Numbered from the stretch's first letter, positions 1 to 12,253 are shown. The stretch is DNA of 64,000 nt from Proteiniborus sp. MB09-C3 (GCF_030263895.1 NZ_CP127161.1:2976001-3040000); one strand, 5' to 3'. Translations and numbers: made by a program. The notes: generated from the letters alone by a model not told the origin.

Positions 1-25
1 CTTCGCAAATTAGGTTAGGTCATAA
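1..25 (-). repeat. End fragment of the dispersed hairpin repeat
   Basis: The window opens with the terminal 'ggttaggtcataa' of the dispersed repeat (see 42920-43079), directly abutting the 3' CCA of tRNA-Thr. The same junction occurs in array 2 at 21990/21991. The rest of the copy is either outside the window or degenerate. Confidence 0.6.
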
Positions 26-101
26 TGGAGCTGGTGAAAGGAATTGAACCCTCAACCTACTGATTACAAGTCAGTTGCTCTGCCGATTGAGCTACACCAG
101 C
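26..101 (-). tRNA. tRNA-Thr(TGT)
   Basis: Cloverleaf on the minus strand with acceptor GCTGGTG/CACCAGC, anticodon loop CTTGTAA (anticodon TGT) and encoded CCA. Last tRNA of array 1 inside the window. It differs from the array 2 copy (21991-22066) by one base in the D-loop. Confidence 0.97.
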
Positions 102-253
102 ACATTGTCTTTACTTCTCGGATTAACTTTTTTTACTGCATTAACTCCTTATAAGCAACTAAGCGATTCACACCAAACTAAAAGCATGGTTTGGGTTCTC
201 TGCTTATGCCAATTGAGCTACACCAGCATATTGCTTTACATATTAAAAACTAT
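102..253 (-). other. Conserved tRNA spacer with a truncated tRNA-Thr 5' copy (201-227)
   Basis: Between the Asp and Thr tRNAs lies a second copy of the 5' part of tRNA-Thr: acceptor strand, T8-A9 and D-arm, at 201-227. It continues not into an anticodon arm but into a different hairpin (CCCAAACC/AGTTTGG around 'atgctttt'). About 128 nt are almost identical in array 2 (22067-22195), whereas other spacers differ between the arrays. It may be a relic of duplication or a tRNA-like RNA. No complete cloverleaf can be drawn. Confidence 0.55.
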
Positions 254-330
254 TGGCGACCTGGAAGGGACTCGAACCCTCGACCTCCAGCGTGACAGGC
301 TGGCATTCTAACCAACTGAACTACCAGGCC
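254..330 (-). tRNA. tRNA-Asp(GTC)
   Basis: Minus-strand cloverleaf with anticodon loop CTGTCAC (GTC), acceptor GGCCTGG paired with CCAGGTC, discriminator G and encoded CCA. Confidence 0.97.
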
Positions 331-347
331 AAAATGTCAATTATTTA

Positions 348-423
348 TGGTGGGCGCAATAGGGCTCGAACCTATGACCCCCTGCTTGTAAGGCAGGTGC
401 TCTCCCAGCTGAGCTATGCACCC
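348..423 (-). tRNA. tRNA-Val(TAC)
   Basis: Minus-strand cloverleaf with anticodon loop CTTACAA (TAC) and encoded CCA. Its acceptor has a T-G wobble (GGGTGCA) where the array 2 copy has GGGCGCA. Confidence 0.97.
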
Positions 424-476
424 ATAAAATTTTAAATATTGAATTTATGTGATCTTTACAGACACTCCTAAATGTT

Positions 477-488
477 GTCCTGACGGAC
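477..488. repeat. GTCC-loop-GGAC spacer hairpin
   Basis: Short palindrome GTCC-tgac-GGAC in the Val-Glu spacer, preceded by 'gacactccta'. The same hairpin type recurs in tRNA and rRNA spacers at 619-629, 4241-4252, 22565-22576, 22709-22720 and 28264-28275, and inside the long form of the dispersed repeat. Confidence 0.6.
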
Positions 489-500
489 AGATACTAAAGT

Positions 501-575
501 TGGTGACCCTACCGGGATTCGAACCCGGGTTACCGCCGTGAAAGGGCGATGTCTTAACCGCTTGACCATAGGGCC
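501..575 (-). tRNA. tRNA-Glu(TTC)
   Basis: Minus-strand cloverleaf with anticodon loop CTTTCAC (TTC) and encoded CCA. The tRNA body is identical to the array 2 copy. Confidence 0.97.
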
Positions 576-641
576 TTATTATTTATCATAGTTAATCCTT
601 ACAACACTCTTAACTATTGTCCTAGGGACAAATATAATAGC

Positions 642-730
642 TGGTGCCGGGAACCGGAATCGAACCGGTACGATCTTTGGGGATCGCAGGATTTTAAGTC
701 CTGTGCGTCTGCCTGTTCCGCCACCCCGGC
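642..730 (-). tRNA. tRNA-Leu(TAA)
   Basis: Class II tRNA of 89 nt with a long variable arm (GATCCCCAAAGATC), anticodon loop CTTAAAA (TAA) and encoded CCA. In array 1 it is followed directly by tRNA-Glu; in array 2 fMet and Met tRNAs lie between them. Confidence 0.97.
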
Positions 731-737
731 ATTTTGC

Positions 738-812
738 TGGCTCCTAGGGTGGGACTCGAACCCACAACCTACCGGTTAACAGCCGGTTGCTCCGCCGTTG
801 AGCTACCCAGGA
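738..812 (-). tRNA. tRNA-Asn(GTT)
   Basis: Minus-strand cloverleaf with anticodon loop CTGTTAA (GTT). It is the first tRNA downstream of the 5S gene, separated from it by only a few bases, so it is probably processed from the rRNA transcript. Confidence 0.97.
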
Positions 813-817
813 ATACC

Positions 818-935
818 ATCCAGCAACGCCCTACTCTCCCAGGCGGTTTCCCACCAAGTACCATCAGCGCTGAAGGGCTTAACTTCTGTGTTCGGTATGG
901 GAACAGGTGTGACCCCTTCGCTATTGTCACTGGAT
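818..935 (-). rRNA. rrf: 5S ribosomal RNA (operon 1)
   Basis: About 117 nt with the conserved 5S core on the minus strand (ACCTGTTCCCATACCGAAC and AGTAGGGCGTTGCTGGA), and pairing ends TCCAG/CTGGA. It lies downstream of 23S with a short spacer of about 90 bp. Ends are accurate to a few bases. Confidence 0.95.
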
Positions 936-1027
936 TTATGCCCTAAATCATTTGTTCAGAGCTTATATATATTTAGTTTTAAGGTATTTATTTGTACCTT
1001 AAAAACTACACAGCGTCCATATTTCTG

Positions 1028-3967
<2,940 letters not shown>

Positions 3968-4152
3968 ATGCTGCAATTACCCAAATCTTTGATTTGGTGT
4001 AATTGTAGTACTCAGAAACTTTGTTTCTGAGTTTCCGTTTGAATTGTAGTTTTTCAATCTTTTCTGTCTTGATTTTAAAACTTTCTTACGCTGTGTAGTT
4101 TTCAAGGTACAAATGATACCCAGAAATCTTAGTTTCTGAGATTTCTTTTATG

Positions 4153-4229
<77 letters not shown>

Positions 4230-4289
4230 ACATAATGGCAGTCCTTACGGACACATATAACTAATGTCAATAAACAAAAGCTATAATTA

Positions 4290-4365
4290 TGGTGGAGATG
4301 AGGAGATTCGAACTCCTGACCCCCTGCTTGCAAGGCAGGTGCTCTCCCAACTGAGCTACACCCCC
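4290..4365 (-). tRNA. tRNA-Ala(TGC)
   Basis: 16S-23S spacer tRNA with anticodon loop CTTGCAA (TGC) and encoded CCA. It is transcribed before tRNA-Ile. A GTCC-ttac-GGAC hairpin (4241-4252) sits between the two. Confidence 0.97.
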
Positions 4366-4496
4366 ATATTTTATTGAGTGTTGAGAGTTAAAAATGAGAA
4401 TTGTTTAGATTCTCTTTTAGTTTCTCTTTCTCTTTATTAAGTTTTATCTATTTGAAAGACTTTGTTAGCCTCTCAAAACTGAACAGTGAAAAGGTA

Positions 4497-6107
<1,611 letters not shown>

Positions 6108-6210
6108 AAAGCTTTTTGTTCTCCTGTCACTCGTTATAACGTTGACATGTATTTTTAAGCGTATCTCAAAATTTGAAATTTTGGATGTTTGCTTGTGACT
6201 TCTCACTGTT

Positions 6211-6226
6211 CAGTTTTCAAAGACCA
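6211..6226 (-). promoter_or_regulatory. boxA-like antitermination site, rRNA operon 1 leader
   Basis: The minus strand reads TGGTCTTTGAAAACTG, matching the boxA of Firmicutes rRNA leaders. It lies between the promoters and the 16S 5' end, and an equivalent occurs at 28212-28227. Confidence 0.65.
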
Positions 6227-6321
6227 ACTATTATTTCGCCCGTTAGGGCTATTGTTATGAGTGTCTAAAGGAGCACATCTACTATATGTTCATCAAGACA
6301 CATTTTTTCAGCAACTTTTAT

Positions 6322-6350
6322 ATCATAGCATTTTCGAGCTTATTTGTCAA
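6322..6350 (-). promoter_or_regulatory. rRNA operon 1 promoter, proximal
   Basis: Minus strand: -35 TTGACA (6345-6350), 17-bp spacer, -10 TATGAT (6322-6327). Nearest of three tandem promoters upstream of 16S. Confidence 0.85.
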
Positions 6351-6440
6351 CAGTTTTTTGAAACCTAATTGATTTCTTTTTTTACTATTTAACAATCCAT
6401 CACCAAGAAGTTCATATTAGGCTTCTTTAGCGACTTGTCT

Positions 6441-6469
6441 AGTATAGCATTTTAGAATTTTCTTGTCAA
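6441..6469 (-). promoter_or_regulatory. rRNA operon 1 promoter, middle
   Basis: Minus strand: -35 TTGACA (6464-6469), 17-bp spacer, -10 TATACT (6441-6446). Confidence 0.85.
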
Positions 6470-6525
6470 TTGCTTTTTGAATCTATTTTTTGTATCATTT
6501 CTTGTCGATTAGTGACGACCTTATT

Positions 6526-6554
6526 ACTATAACAAATTATTTGATAATTGTCAA
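6526..6554 (-). promoter_or_regulatory. rRNA operon 1 promoter, distal
   Basis: Minus strand: -35 TTGACA (6549-6554), 17-bp spacer, -10 TATAGT (6526-6531). The -10 region and its flanks closely match the 28401-28429 promoter of operon 2. The rest of 6107-6814 is AT-rich leader without a gene. Confidence 0.85.
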
Positions 6555-6814
6555 TAGGTTTTTATGCTTTTCTTTTTTGCATAAAATTTAATTAAAAGCA
6601 ACTTTCACTAATATATCATATTATTGTTCTTTTTTCAACAAATATTCAATAATTATTTATCTTGGCGAATCATGTCAATTATATAAAAAGTATTATAATC
6701 TAGGATTATTGTAAAAAGAACATAAACCAATTTATAAATCATTACATATACTGTTATTAGAAACAAACATTGATTACCTAGACTTAATTTTAGGAAGAAT
6801 AAGGAGGTGTAGTA

Positions 6815-6913
6815 ATGTCAGAATCTAAACTTGGTATATTTGGAAATGGCAGTAGTTTATTATTTTTCTTTTTGATACTTGTAATAATATTCTGTAATTG
6901 TTTTTGGGGTTAG
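6815..6913 (+). CDS. Tiny hydrophobic protein, YjcZ-like
   Basis: A 32-residue ORF starts 7 nt after a strong AAGGAGG Shine-Dalgarno. It has a short polar N-terminus (MSESKLGIFGNGSS), one run of about 14 hydrophobic residues (LLFFFLILVIIF) and a CNCFWG tail. Size and pattern resemble the YjcZ / tiny-TM proteins of spore formers, which are small membrane-associated sporulation proteins of poorly known role. The assignment rests on pattern, not on conserved residues. A bidirectional terminator follows at 7003-7051. It stands alone between rRNA operon 1 and the tail locus. Confidence 0.65.
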   Translation: MSESKLGIFGNGSSLLFFFLILVIIFCNCFWG

Positions 6914-7002
6914 GTTAATTAAAAGCAAAACATAGTGTTATGACTTAAAATTAGATGTAATTTATGATTTGATTTAACATAGCTTCGTACTTTGATATTG
7001 AC

Positions 7003-7051
7003 ACACATAAAAAATAGAAAGCTTAATTCTAGCTTTCTATTTTTTTATGTG
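7003..7051. terminator. Bidirectional Rho-independent terminator
   Basis: Near-perfect long stem (CACATAAAAAATAGAAAGCT and its complement) with A/T tracts on both sides. It could stop the 6815 gene on the plus strand. Confidence 0.8.
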
Positions 7052-7100
7052 CTAAAGTTACAAGAATATATAAGAGTAATTTCCATCTAAGTTTCTAATA

Positions 7101-7319
7101 TTATATGTTCGTTAATTTCCTTAATGTTTCTTCTATTAATTCTTTGTACTTTATCTTACTCTTTATTTTTTCATAGCAATACATTTTCATATCATAAGTT
7201 ATTTCATCACTTTCCAGTATACTTTTATAATCTACAATAGCAGAATTTACCCTTTCCAATATATAAGTCCATTCTTTTATAATATCTATATTTAGTACCC
7301 CTTTCCATAATAGTCTATG
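7101..7319 (-). pseudogene. Remnant of an unidentified ORF
   Basis: The minus strand is open for about 73 codons and has amino-acid-like composition, ending with the helical segment KYKELIEETLRKLTNI and a stop at 7101. The frame begins directly after a stop, has no ATG near its start and no plausible ribosome binding site, so it is probably the 3' remnant of a decayed gene. I do not recognise a family. The flanks 7052-7100 and 7320-7464 show no gene. Confidence 0.35.
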
Positions 7320-7464
7320 TTAATGCTCTCTTTCTTACTATGTTATGCAGAATTTTGTATTTTAAAAGCAGAAACTAAAAATACTCTGACTACATAAATT
7401 AAACCTTCTGATGACACATCTAAAGAATCGAATGTTATTACATGATTTTAGAATTTTTAAAAGT

Positions 7465-7496
7465 AAAAAAAGACTAGAGTTTTTGAACCCTAGTCT
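7465..7496 (-). terminator. Terminator of the tail locus
   Basis: Minus strand: GACTAGGGTTCAAAAACTCTAGTC followed by a T-run, immediately after the amidase stop codon. It closes the tail/lysis operon. Confidence 0.85.
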
Positions 7497-8121
7497 AATT
7501 ATCTATCCTAATTCTATGTAGCATAGCCCATACTTCTTCTCTTGTTATAGGATCCTTTGGTCTAGTTCCATCACTTATTTTTTCTTTTACTATCCATGTA
7601 TGAGCCTCTTTGGCCCACGAGGATACTTCGTTACTTTTCTCTTTTTTCACTTCTTCATCTATACACTTTATAAAATCATTCCAATATGGGAGGATTATTC
7701 TAGGACATTGTTTGCTACTCCAATGTTTATGTGGTTTTACTCTATCTGTTCCCCAGTCTTTCTCTATTAGTATAGAGGCTATTAGCTCTACAGCATTCTG
7801 TTCTGTCTTAGCATAATCTCCTGATTCGCAAATTTCAATTCCTATAGATTTAGTGTTACCTAGTCCGTTTGCTCCATCTCCTGCATGATATGCAACTTCT
7901 GAAAGAGGTATAGCCTCTATAGCCTCAAACTCATCTACTACTATATGCCAGCCTGTGGTGCTAGTATTTTGTGGATTATCTAACCATGCACGTTCATTCT
8001 TAGCTGTAGAAGTAGGATTAGCTGTATTATGTACAGTTATATATTGAAAATCTAAGGCTTTACCTATTCTTTTCTTATTATCTTTTTGCAAGTGTTGTTT
8101 TCTTACTTCACTATATTTCAT
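7495..8121 (-). CDS. N-acetylmuramoyl-L-alanine amidase (phage endolysin)
   Basis: This 208-residue endolysin cleaves the amide bond between muramic acid and the stem peptide. The Amidase_2 fold is indicated by the zinc ligand H31 in TVHNTAN, the AYHAGDG segment, and the distal KPHKHW...C ligands at about residues 130-139. Residues from about 165 (SSWAKEAHTWI...PITREEVWAMLHRI) look like half of an SLH repeat and probably bind the wall. The ATG overlaps the holin stop by 4 nt (ATGA), so the two are translationally coupled. The position matches xlyA of PBSX. It is last in the operon and would release the tail particles. Confidence 0.93.
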   Translation of the reverse strand: MKYSEVRKQHLQKDNKKRIGKALDFQYITVHNTANPTSTAKNERAWLDNPQNTSTTGWHIVVDEFEAIEAIPLSEVAYHAGDGANGLGNTKSIGIEICESGDYAKTEQNAVELIASILIEKDWGTDRVKPHKHWSSKQCPRIILPYWNDFIKCIDEEVKKEKSNEVSSWAKEAHTWIVKEKISDGTRPKDPITREEVWAMLHRIRIDN

Positions 8122-8522
8122 TCTAGCTTTCTCTCCTTACCTTTGAATATCCCAACAGCTTTTTTTATTGGTTCTGGAACAGATATACCCACTCTACCTA
8201 CATTTTCTATTATTGATAAAAGCTCGTTACCAAGGTAGAAAAATATAGTAGCATCTCTAACTATATGTCCGTCTCCTAAGCTAATGTCTATTAAATTTGC
8301 TACCGCCACAAGAGTAAATATTAATACTTTCTTTGCTATCCCTTTAAATCCTACTGAGCTAGATAACTTTCCTCCTATCCCTGCAGCTATAATGCCTGTT
8401 ATATAATCTATAATTACAAATGCTAATAGTACAAATAACAACTGAGACCACCCTCCTAAGATGTACGATAGTACACCTCCCAGTGCTGCTAAGATAGTCT
8501 TTATTATACTTTCGATATTCAT
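8118..8522 (-). CDS. Phage holin (toxin secretion/phage lysis holin family)
   Basis: This 134-residue membrane protein would permeabilise the membrane and let the amidase reach the wall. Hydrophobic segments lie at about 5-35 and 65-85. It carries the family core DYITGIIAAGIGGKLSSS and VGFKGIAKKVLIF. I chose the ATG at 8522 because GGAGG lies 7 nt upstream; a frame-open ATG 33 nt further upstream has no ribosome binding site. It forms the lysis cassette with the amidase. A GAAGGGC/GCCCTTC hairpin upstream (8544-8572) may tune its expression. Confidence 0.92.
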   Translation of the reverse strand: MNIESIIKTILAALGGVLSYILGGWSQLLFVLLAFVIIDYITGIIAAGIGGKLSSSVGFKGIAKKVLIFTLVAVANLIDISLGDGHIVRDATIFFYLGNELLSIIENVGRVGISVPEPIKKAVGIFKGKERKLE

Positions 8523-8543
8523 TTTGACACCTCCAAAATTATT

Positions 8544-8572
8544 AAAGAAGGGCATAAAAAAAGCCCTTCTCG
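8544..8572. other. Hairpin between tail genes and the lysis cassette
   Basis: Perfect stem AGAAGGGC/GCCCTTCT with an A/T-only loop. On the minus strand a T-run lies in the loop rather than after the stem, so it fits an attenuator or RNA-processing hairpin better than a standard terminator. Confidence 0.5.
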
Positions 8573-8600
8573 GGTTTAAAATTGTTCGTTAAAGCCTTGG

Positions 8601-8732
8601 TTAGTCTATTAATGCTTCTTGAACTGCTGTTCTTAAATTAAACAGATTAGGCACTTGTTCATATGTCATTCTTTCTGCTAGTATTAAAATCACATAGCTT
8701 CTAACTATAGCTGAATCAGGTTTAAATGTCAT
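8601..8732 (-). CDS. Small phage protein, tandem copy 2 (XkdX position)
   Basis: A 43-residue protein beginning MTFKPDSAIVRSYVILI and starting 8 nt after a good GGAGGT site; the longer upstream reading has none. It is a clear paralogue of the adjacent 8768-8899 product (x-P-[DE]-S-x-IV...VP[ND]LFNLR...V). These proteins sit where PBSX-type tails encode XkdX and resemble the small CD1375-type phage proteins. Function is unknown. Confidence 0.75.
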   Translation of the reverse strand: MTFKPDSAIVRSYVILILAERMTYEQVPNLFNLRTAVQEALID

Positions 8733-8767
8733 AGCTATTACCTCCTTCACAAATTTTATTATATTTC

Positions 8768-8899
8768 TTATTGTTCTAAACATTGCTGAACTACCTCACG
8801 CAAATTAAACAAATCAGGAACTTCGTTATAAGTTTTCAATTCTTTTTTTATTAATAAAACATAATCCTGTACTATTCTGCTTTCTGGTGTAAATAACAT
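8768..8899 (-). CDS. Small phage protein, tandem copy 1 (XkdX position)
   Basis: A 43-residue protein beginning MLFTPESRIVQDYVLLI, preceded by GGAGGAATG, too short to be called by many gene finders. It is aligned end to end with the 8601-8732 product, sharing VPDLFNLREVVQ-like spacing. The pair indicates a local gene duplication. Function unknown; probably tail-associated by position. Confidence 0.75.
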   Translation of the reverse strand: MLFTPESRIVQDYVLLIKKELKTYNEVPDLFNLREVVQQCLEQ

Positions 8900-8901
8900 A
8901 T

Positions 8902-9270
8902 TTACATTCCTCCTTGGAGTGAAATTATCAACTCTATCAATTCTGCACTACTTTGAGCTTGTTCTATTCTCTGCATTTCATTTAATATTGCAATAACTTC
9001 TAATGTTTCTGCTGTATTTTGTGCTATCTGTAAATTTATTTTTTCTTCTAGAGTAGGCCCTAATGGTTTAACAGGTTTTTGTATTGTTTCAAATTCTAAC
9101 GTTTCAAAGTCTAATATTTTTACATCTACTGTACTATCCAACACTGCTCTTTCTAATTCTTCATTTTCTATGTTTTCTAATATAATATCTTTGTCATTTA
9201 TTTTAGAAGGAATTGAAGGATATTCAACAGTTGTGACTAGTCCGTCTTGTCGTGTTCTTATATTTAACAT
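8902..9270 (-). CDS. Tail-fibre-associated hypothetical protein (XkdW position)
   Basis: This 122-residue acidic protein has no clear family motif. It starts with a short basic stretch (MLNIRTRQDG), has a proline-containing linker (KPVKPLGPT) and ends in a predicted amphipathic helix rich in E/Q/L (residues about 75-118). It lies between the fibre gene and the two small XkdX-position genes. In PBSX and related loci such genes accompany fibres as chaperones or accessory fibre parts; that role is inferred only from position. Confidence 0.6.
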   Translation of the reverse strand: MLNIRTRQDGLVTTVEYPSIPSKINDKDIILENIENEELERAVLDSTVDVKILDFETLEFETIQKPVKPLGPTLEEKINLQIAQNTAETLEVIAILNEMQRIEQAQSSAELIELIISLQGGM

Positions 9271-9290
9271 ACTACCACCCCTTATTTAAA

Positions 9291-10070
9291 TTAAAAGTAA
9301 GCTATATAGTTATACCTCTTATTAGCAGCATTTGATTGTGGGCGATATCCTGAACCCGATTCTTGAAAAACTTTAAAGCCATTGGCAACTATTTCTAAAA
9401 CTAGTTTTGTTCCAGAATAATTCGAAGGAGAACCCGTTACAGCAAACCCACCAGCCGATCTAGTATAAAATGGGTCTTCACATTCTACAACTAATACAGC
9501 CACAGGAGTAAAACCTAAATTAATAATCCTTTCAGTTTGACCATCACCAGTATAATATCCAGATACATACCCTACATTCGAGCCTGCAAAATCAGTTATT
9601 TTCTTTCCACTATCTATTACATCTTTACTAGCATTAAAAATAGCTATATTATTAGTAAGAGCACTTGCAGGCTTATTAATTTTAGTAGCAAGACCAGTTG
9701 CAAGACTATCATTTACTGTCTTTACTGATTTTGAACTTGCTACAGTTGTAGAACTAGTAGAAGTTACACTATCGCTTATAGCTGTCTTATCTATTTTTTT
9801 TGTCTCTAACTCAGCCATTTGCGTAGAATTTTCTGCTAATTTTTCTTCTACTGTTTTATCGTCACTAGCTTTTATATCAATTGCTTTTAAAACAATGTCT
9901 CCTGTTTTAGTATTTACAGATGTGACAGGAACCTCTATATTACTAGTTTTATCATTTATCACTTTTAAGGCTTCATCTATTATATCCATATTTGCATTAG
10001 CATCTTCAATATTATAAAATTCATTTCCTACAGGTTTTTTCAAATTATAATTAGGTGTTTGAATAGCCAT
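9291..10070 (-). CDS. Tail fibre protein
   Basis: This 259-residue protein has the typical fibre N-terminus (MAIQTPNYNLKKPVGNEF). A central low-complexity region rich in S/T/K follows (about 85-150, DSVTSTSSTTVASSKSVKTV), then a beta-rich C-terminal head from about residue 165 (GYVSGYYTGDGQTERIINLG). By position and layout it is the receptor-binding fibre that would attach the particle to the target cell. It is short for a fibre, and no invertase or alternative fibre cassette is visible, so a single fixed specificity is expected. Confidence 0.85.
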   Translation of the reverse strand: MAIQTPNYNLKKPVGNEFYNIEDANANMDIIDEALKVINDKTSNIEVPVTSVNTKTGDIVLKAIDIKASDDKTVEEKLAENSTQMAELETKKIDKTAISDSVTSTSSTTVASSKSVKTVNDSLATGLATKINKPASALTNNIAIFNASKDVIDSGKKITDFAGSNVGYVSGYYTGDGQTERIINLGFTPVAVLVVECEDPFYTRSAGGFAVTGSPSNYSGTKLVLEIVANGFKVFQESGSGYRPQSNAANKRYNYIAYF

Positions 10071-10071
10071 A

Positions 10072-10608
10072 TTAACTTATCACTCCTTCCCTAAGCTGAG
10101 CATGTGTGTATGCACTTAGTTGTGCATGTGTATAATGACTTAGTTCTGCATGTGTACGATATACGTACTCAAATGTAAAACTAAGATGTGCAGGCTTAAT
10201 TTCTTCAATGGTTAAGGTCAAGTCTGCCATGTTAGCTGGTACTCCTAAAGTACCTACGAATTTTATCCTAAAACTATAGTTCTCATTATCTTCTATTACT
10301 TCTACCTCTCCATTGGAATAAGATTTAGCAACATCAACAATCATTTGTTTTGTTACTGTACCGGTTCCTCTAATTTTTGCTCTAATTCTCTCACGTCTAA
10401 ATTCATCGCTTTTACTTACATCAACTTCTATACCATATATTTTTTCATATCTGCTTAGTAAAGCAGTAGCGGTATTTACAAAACACTGATCTATAGTTTT
10501 ATTTAAACTGCTTGCAAAGCTGTTTATATCAGTACTTAAAATGCTCTGCAATTCTTCCATTGTCAAATTGCCCTTATAATAGTCAGGTAGTAAAGTCATA
10601 AAGTCCAA
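10072..10608 (-). CDS. Baseplate wedge/fibre-attachment protein (YmfQ/XkdU-like)
   Basis: This 178-residue protein follows the baseplate J gene directly, as XkdU does in PBSX. The body (LLPDYYKGNLTMEELQ...) resembles the YmfQ / DUF2313 family that joins baseplate to fibres. The C-terminus is odd: three near-identical units of about 8 residues (RTHAELSHY, THAQLSAY, THAQLREG) close the protein. Such repeats may dock the fibre. It is separated from the fibre gene by one base. Confidence 0.85.
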   Translation of the reverse strand: MDFMTLLPDYYKGNLTMEELQSILSTDINSFASSLNKTIDQCFVNTATALLSRYEKIYGIEVDVSKSDEFRRERIRAKIRGTGTVTKQMIVDVAKSYSNGEVEVIEDNENYSFRIKFVGTLGVPANMADLTLTIEEIKPAHLSFTFEYVYRTHAELSHYTHAQLSAYTHAQLREGVIS

Positions 10609-11628
10609 CTATATCACCTCCGTAAGCTTTACAGTGCCAGTAATAGGCATTTCGGTATCTAGTATCATAATATTCGCAGTATCATTATTTACAAGTAAAT
10701 TTGAGTAATCCGACACCCCTGGAGTAGATAACAAAATACTTCCTATTCTTGCATAACTCACACTGTAAGTTTCAAATACAATTTCTTTAAGGTACGCTGT
10801 GAATACTTTGGTAAACTCTGTTATAACATCAGTTATTAGCTTTGTACCATCCAGTACTATATCAGCTGTTACATTTATTTCTTTACTTATAGGACTATCT
10901 ACCGTTACTGTTGCACCTATTGGTCTTACAGTCTCAATATAATCATATACAGTTTGTTCTAATGTTTCATCTATTTCCATATTACTATCAACTATAATCA
11001 CTTTTACAGTACCATTGCCATCCCACAAAGGAAATACTTTAACATCTCCCACTCCAGGAACTTCAAGTGCCCATTGCACATAATTATCAGCATTGCCAGA
11101 AGTTGATGGAGCTTGTATCTGATTATAAAACCTTGTTCTTAGATTATCATCTGTCTCCCCATCTATTCCTGAAATAATTATATCTGTAAGAATTGCAGTT
11201 ACTCCATTGACATTATCAATATTTTCAAGAGTTCCAGCGTATTGATTGCCTATCTCTCCTAACTGTTCACATTGTGCTTTGTATTCTGTATCTGATATCT
11301 TTTCAGTGATAATATAAGTTGTATCATTCAATCCCCATCTAGTACCAATTGATATGGGACCAGTAGTTGATATTTTTCTCGCTGCATATGTTGCAGGCTT
11401 TCTTGTAATTCCATAGTCAGCAACTACCCTATCTAGGTACTCACCTACCGCTGTATCTCCACTAACTAAGTCAATAAAGTGATTTAGCTTGAAATAGGTT
11501 TGAGCTAATTGAAAAGCACAAGGAGCTAAAGCATCATATAATACAGAACCCTCTCTTTTATCTACATCACTTGTAACTCTTCTAAGCATATTGCTTAGTA
11601 TATTTTCATAAGTCATATTTTCAAACAT
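10609..11628 (-). CDS. xkdT: Baseplate J-like protein (XkdT-like)
   Basis: This 339-residue protein belongs to the baseplate J / gp47 family, which builds the wedge of contractile tails. Family features are the N-terminal DKREGSVLYDALAPCAF, the central GETDDNLRTRFYNQIQAPS and the following NADNYVQWALEVPGVGDVKV. Its start overlaps the stop of the DUF2634 gene by one base, and the XkdU-like gene follows without a gap. Length and order match PBSX. Confidence 0.94.
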   Translation of the reverse strand: MFENMTYENILSNMLRRVTSDVDKREGSVLYDALAPCAFQLAQTYFKLNHFIDLVSGDTAVGEYLDRVVADYGITRKPATYAARKISTTGPISIGTRWGLNDTTYIITEKISDTEYKAQCEQLGEIGNQYAGTLENIDNVNGVTAILTDIIISGIDGETDDNLRTRFYNQIQAPSTSGNADNYVQWALEVPGVGDVKVFPLWDGNGTVKVIIVDSNMEIDETLEQTVYDYIETVRPIGATVTVDSPISKEINVTADIVLDGTKLITDVITEFTKVFTAYLKEIVFETYSVSYARIGSILLSTPGVSDYSNLLVNNDTANIMILDTEMPITGTVKLTEVI

Positions 11629-12023
11629 TAGATGTTCACCTCCTTATTTATCTCAACTTCACCATAGATACTTTGTACATCAAAAGTACATATCATTTCA
11701 TCACCTTTAGCTTCAAATTTAAAATTATCTACACTTTCAATTCTGTTATCTTGAAGTAAGCATTCTTGTATTCTTCTTTTTAGCTCTATTTGCGCATAAG
11801 TAGAATCTTTACCTATAAGGCTTTCAAGTTCAATCCCATAAGAAAAGCCATATACTGGATGCTCATACTTTTCAGTATTTAGCACCTTATATATAGCTTG
11901 CTTTAACGCCTCTATTTCATCAGTTATGCCTTGTATTTTGTTCCTTGTAATTTTATATGTCCTAGTAGTTTCTACATCTTCTGTTACTTCTAGTTCTGTA
12001 TTAATTGAGCCTTTTGGTATCAT
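11628..12023 (-). CDS. Baseplate protein, DUF2634 (XkdS-like)
   Basis: This 131-residue protein resembles XkdS/DUF2634, the gp25-like baseplate component. It has the pattern TYKITRNKIQGITDEIEALKQ, then a YxxxVYGFSYGIELESL-like core (residues about 60-75), as expected of the gp25-like lysozyme-related fold without catalytic residues. It overlaps the preceding gene by 4 nt and the next by 1 nt, so it belongs to one translationally coupled block. Confidence 0.88.
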   Translation of the reverse strand: MIPKGSINTELEVTEDVETTRTYKITRNKIQGITDEIEALKQAIYKVLNTEKYEHPVYGFSYGIELESLIGKDSTYAQIELKRRIQECLLQDNRIESVDNFKFEAKGDEMICTFDVQSIYGEVEINKEVNI

Positions 12024-12253
12024 TCAACAACCACCTCCAGGATGTAAAATTGCTGCCCCCCATGATTTCTTAGAAGCCTCACCTTATTACCTAATTGTAT
12101 TGTTCTTTTGAGGTTGCCAACTATAAGCTCGTTTGGAATAGTTAATTTAGCACTTATTTTAATACCATCAGCCGCTACTGTACCAACCATTAAGCTAGTT
12201 AATTTCGCATTATTAAGGTAATTTTGAACTATAGTTTTTATTTCATTTATCAT
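12020..12253 (-). CDS. Baseplate protein, DUF2577 (XkdR-like)
   Basis: A 77-residue protein corresponding by size, order and sequence pattern (KLTIPNELIVGNLKRTIQLGNKVRLLRNHGGQ is split over residues about 37-70) to DUF2577/XkdR, a small OB-like baseplate protein. It overlaps both neighbours by 4 nt. Confidence 0.85.
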   Translation of the reverse strand: MINEIKTIVQNYLNNAKLTSLMVGTVAADGIKISAKLTIPNELIVGNLKRTIQLGNKVRLLRNHGGQQFYILEVVVE

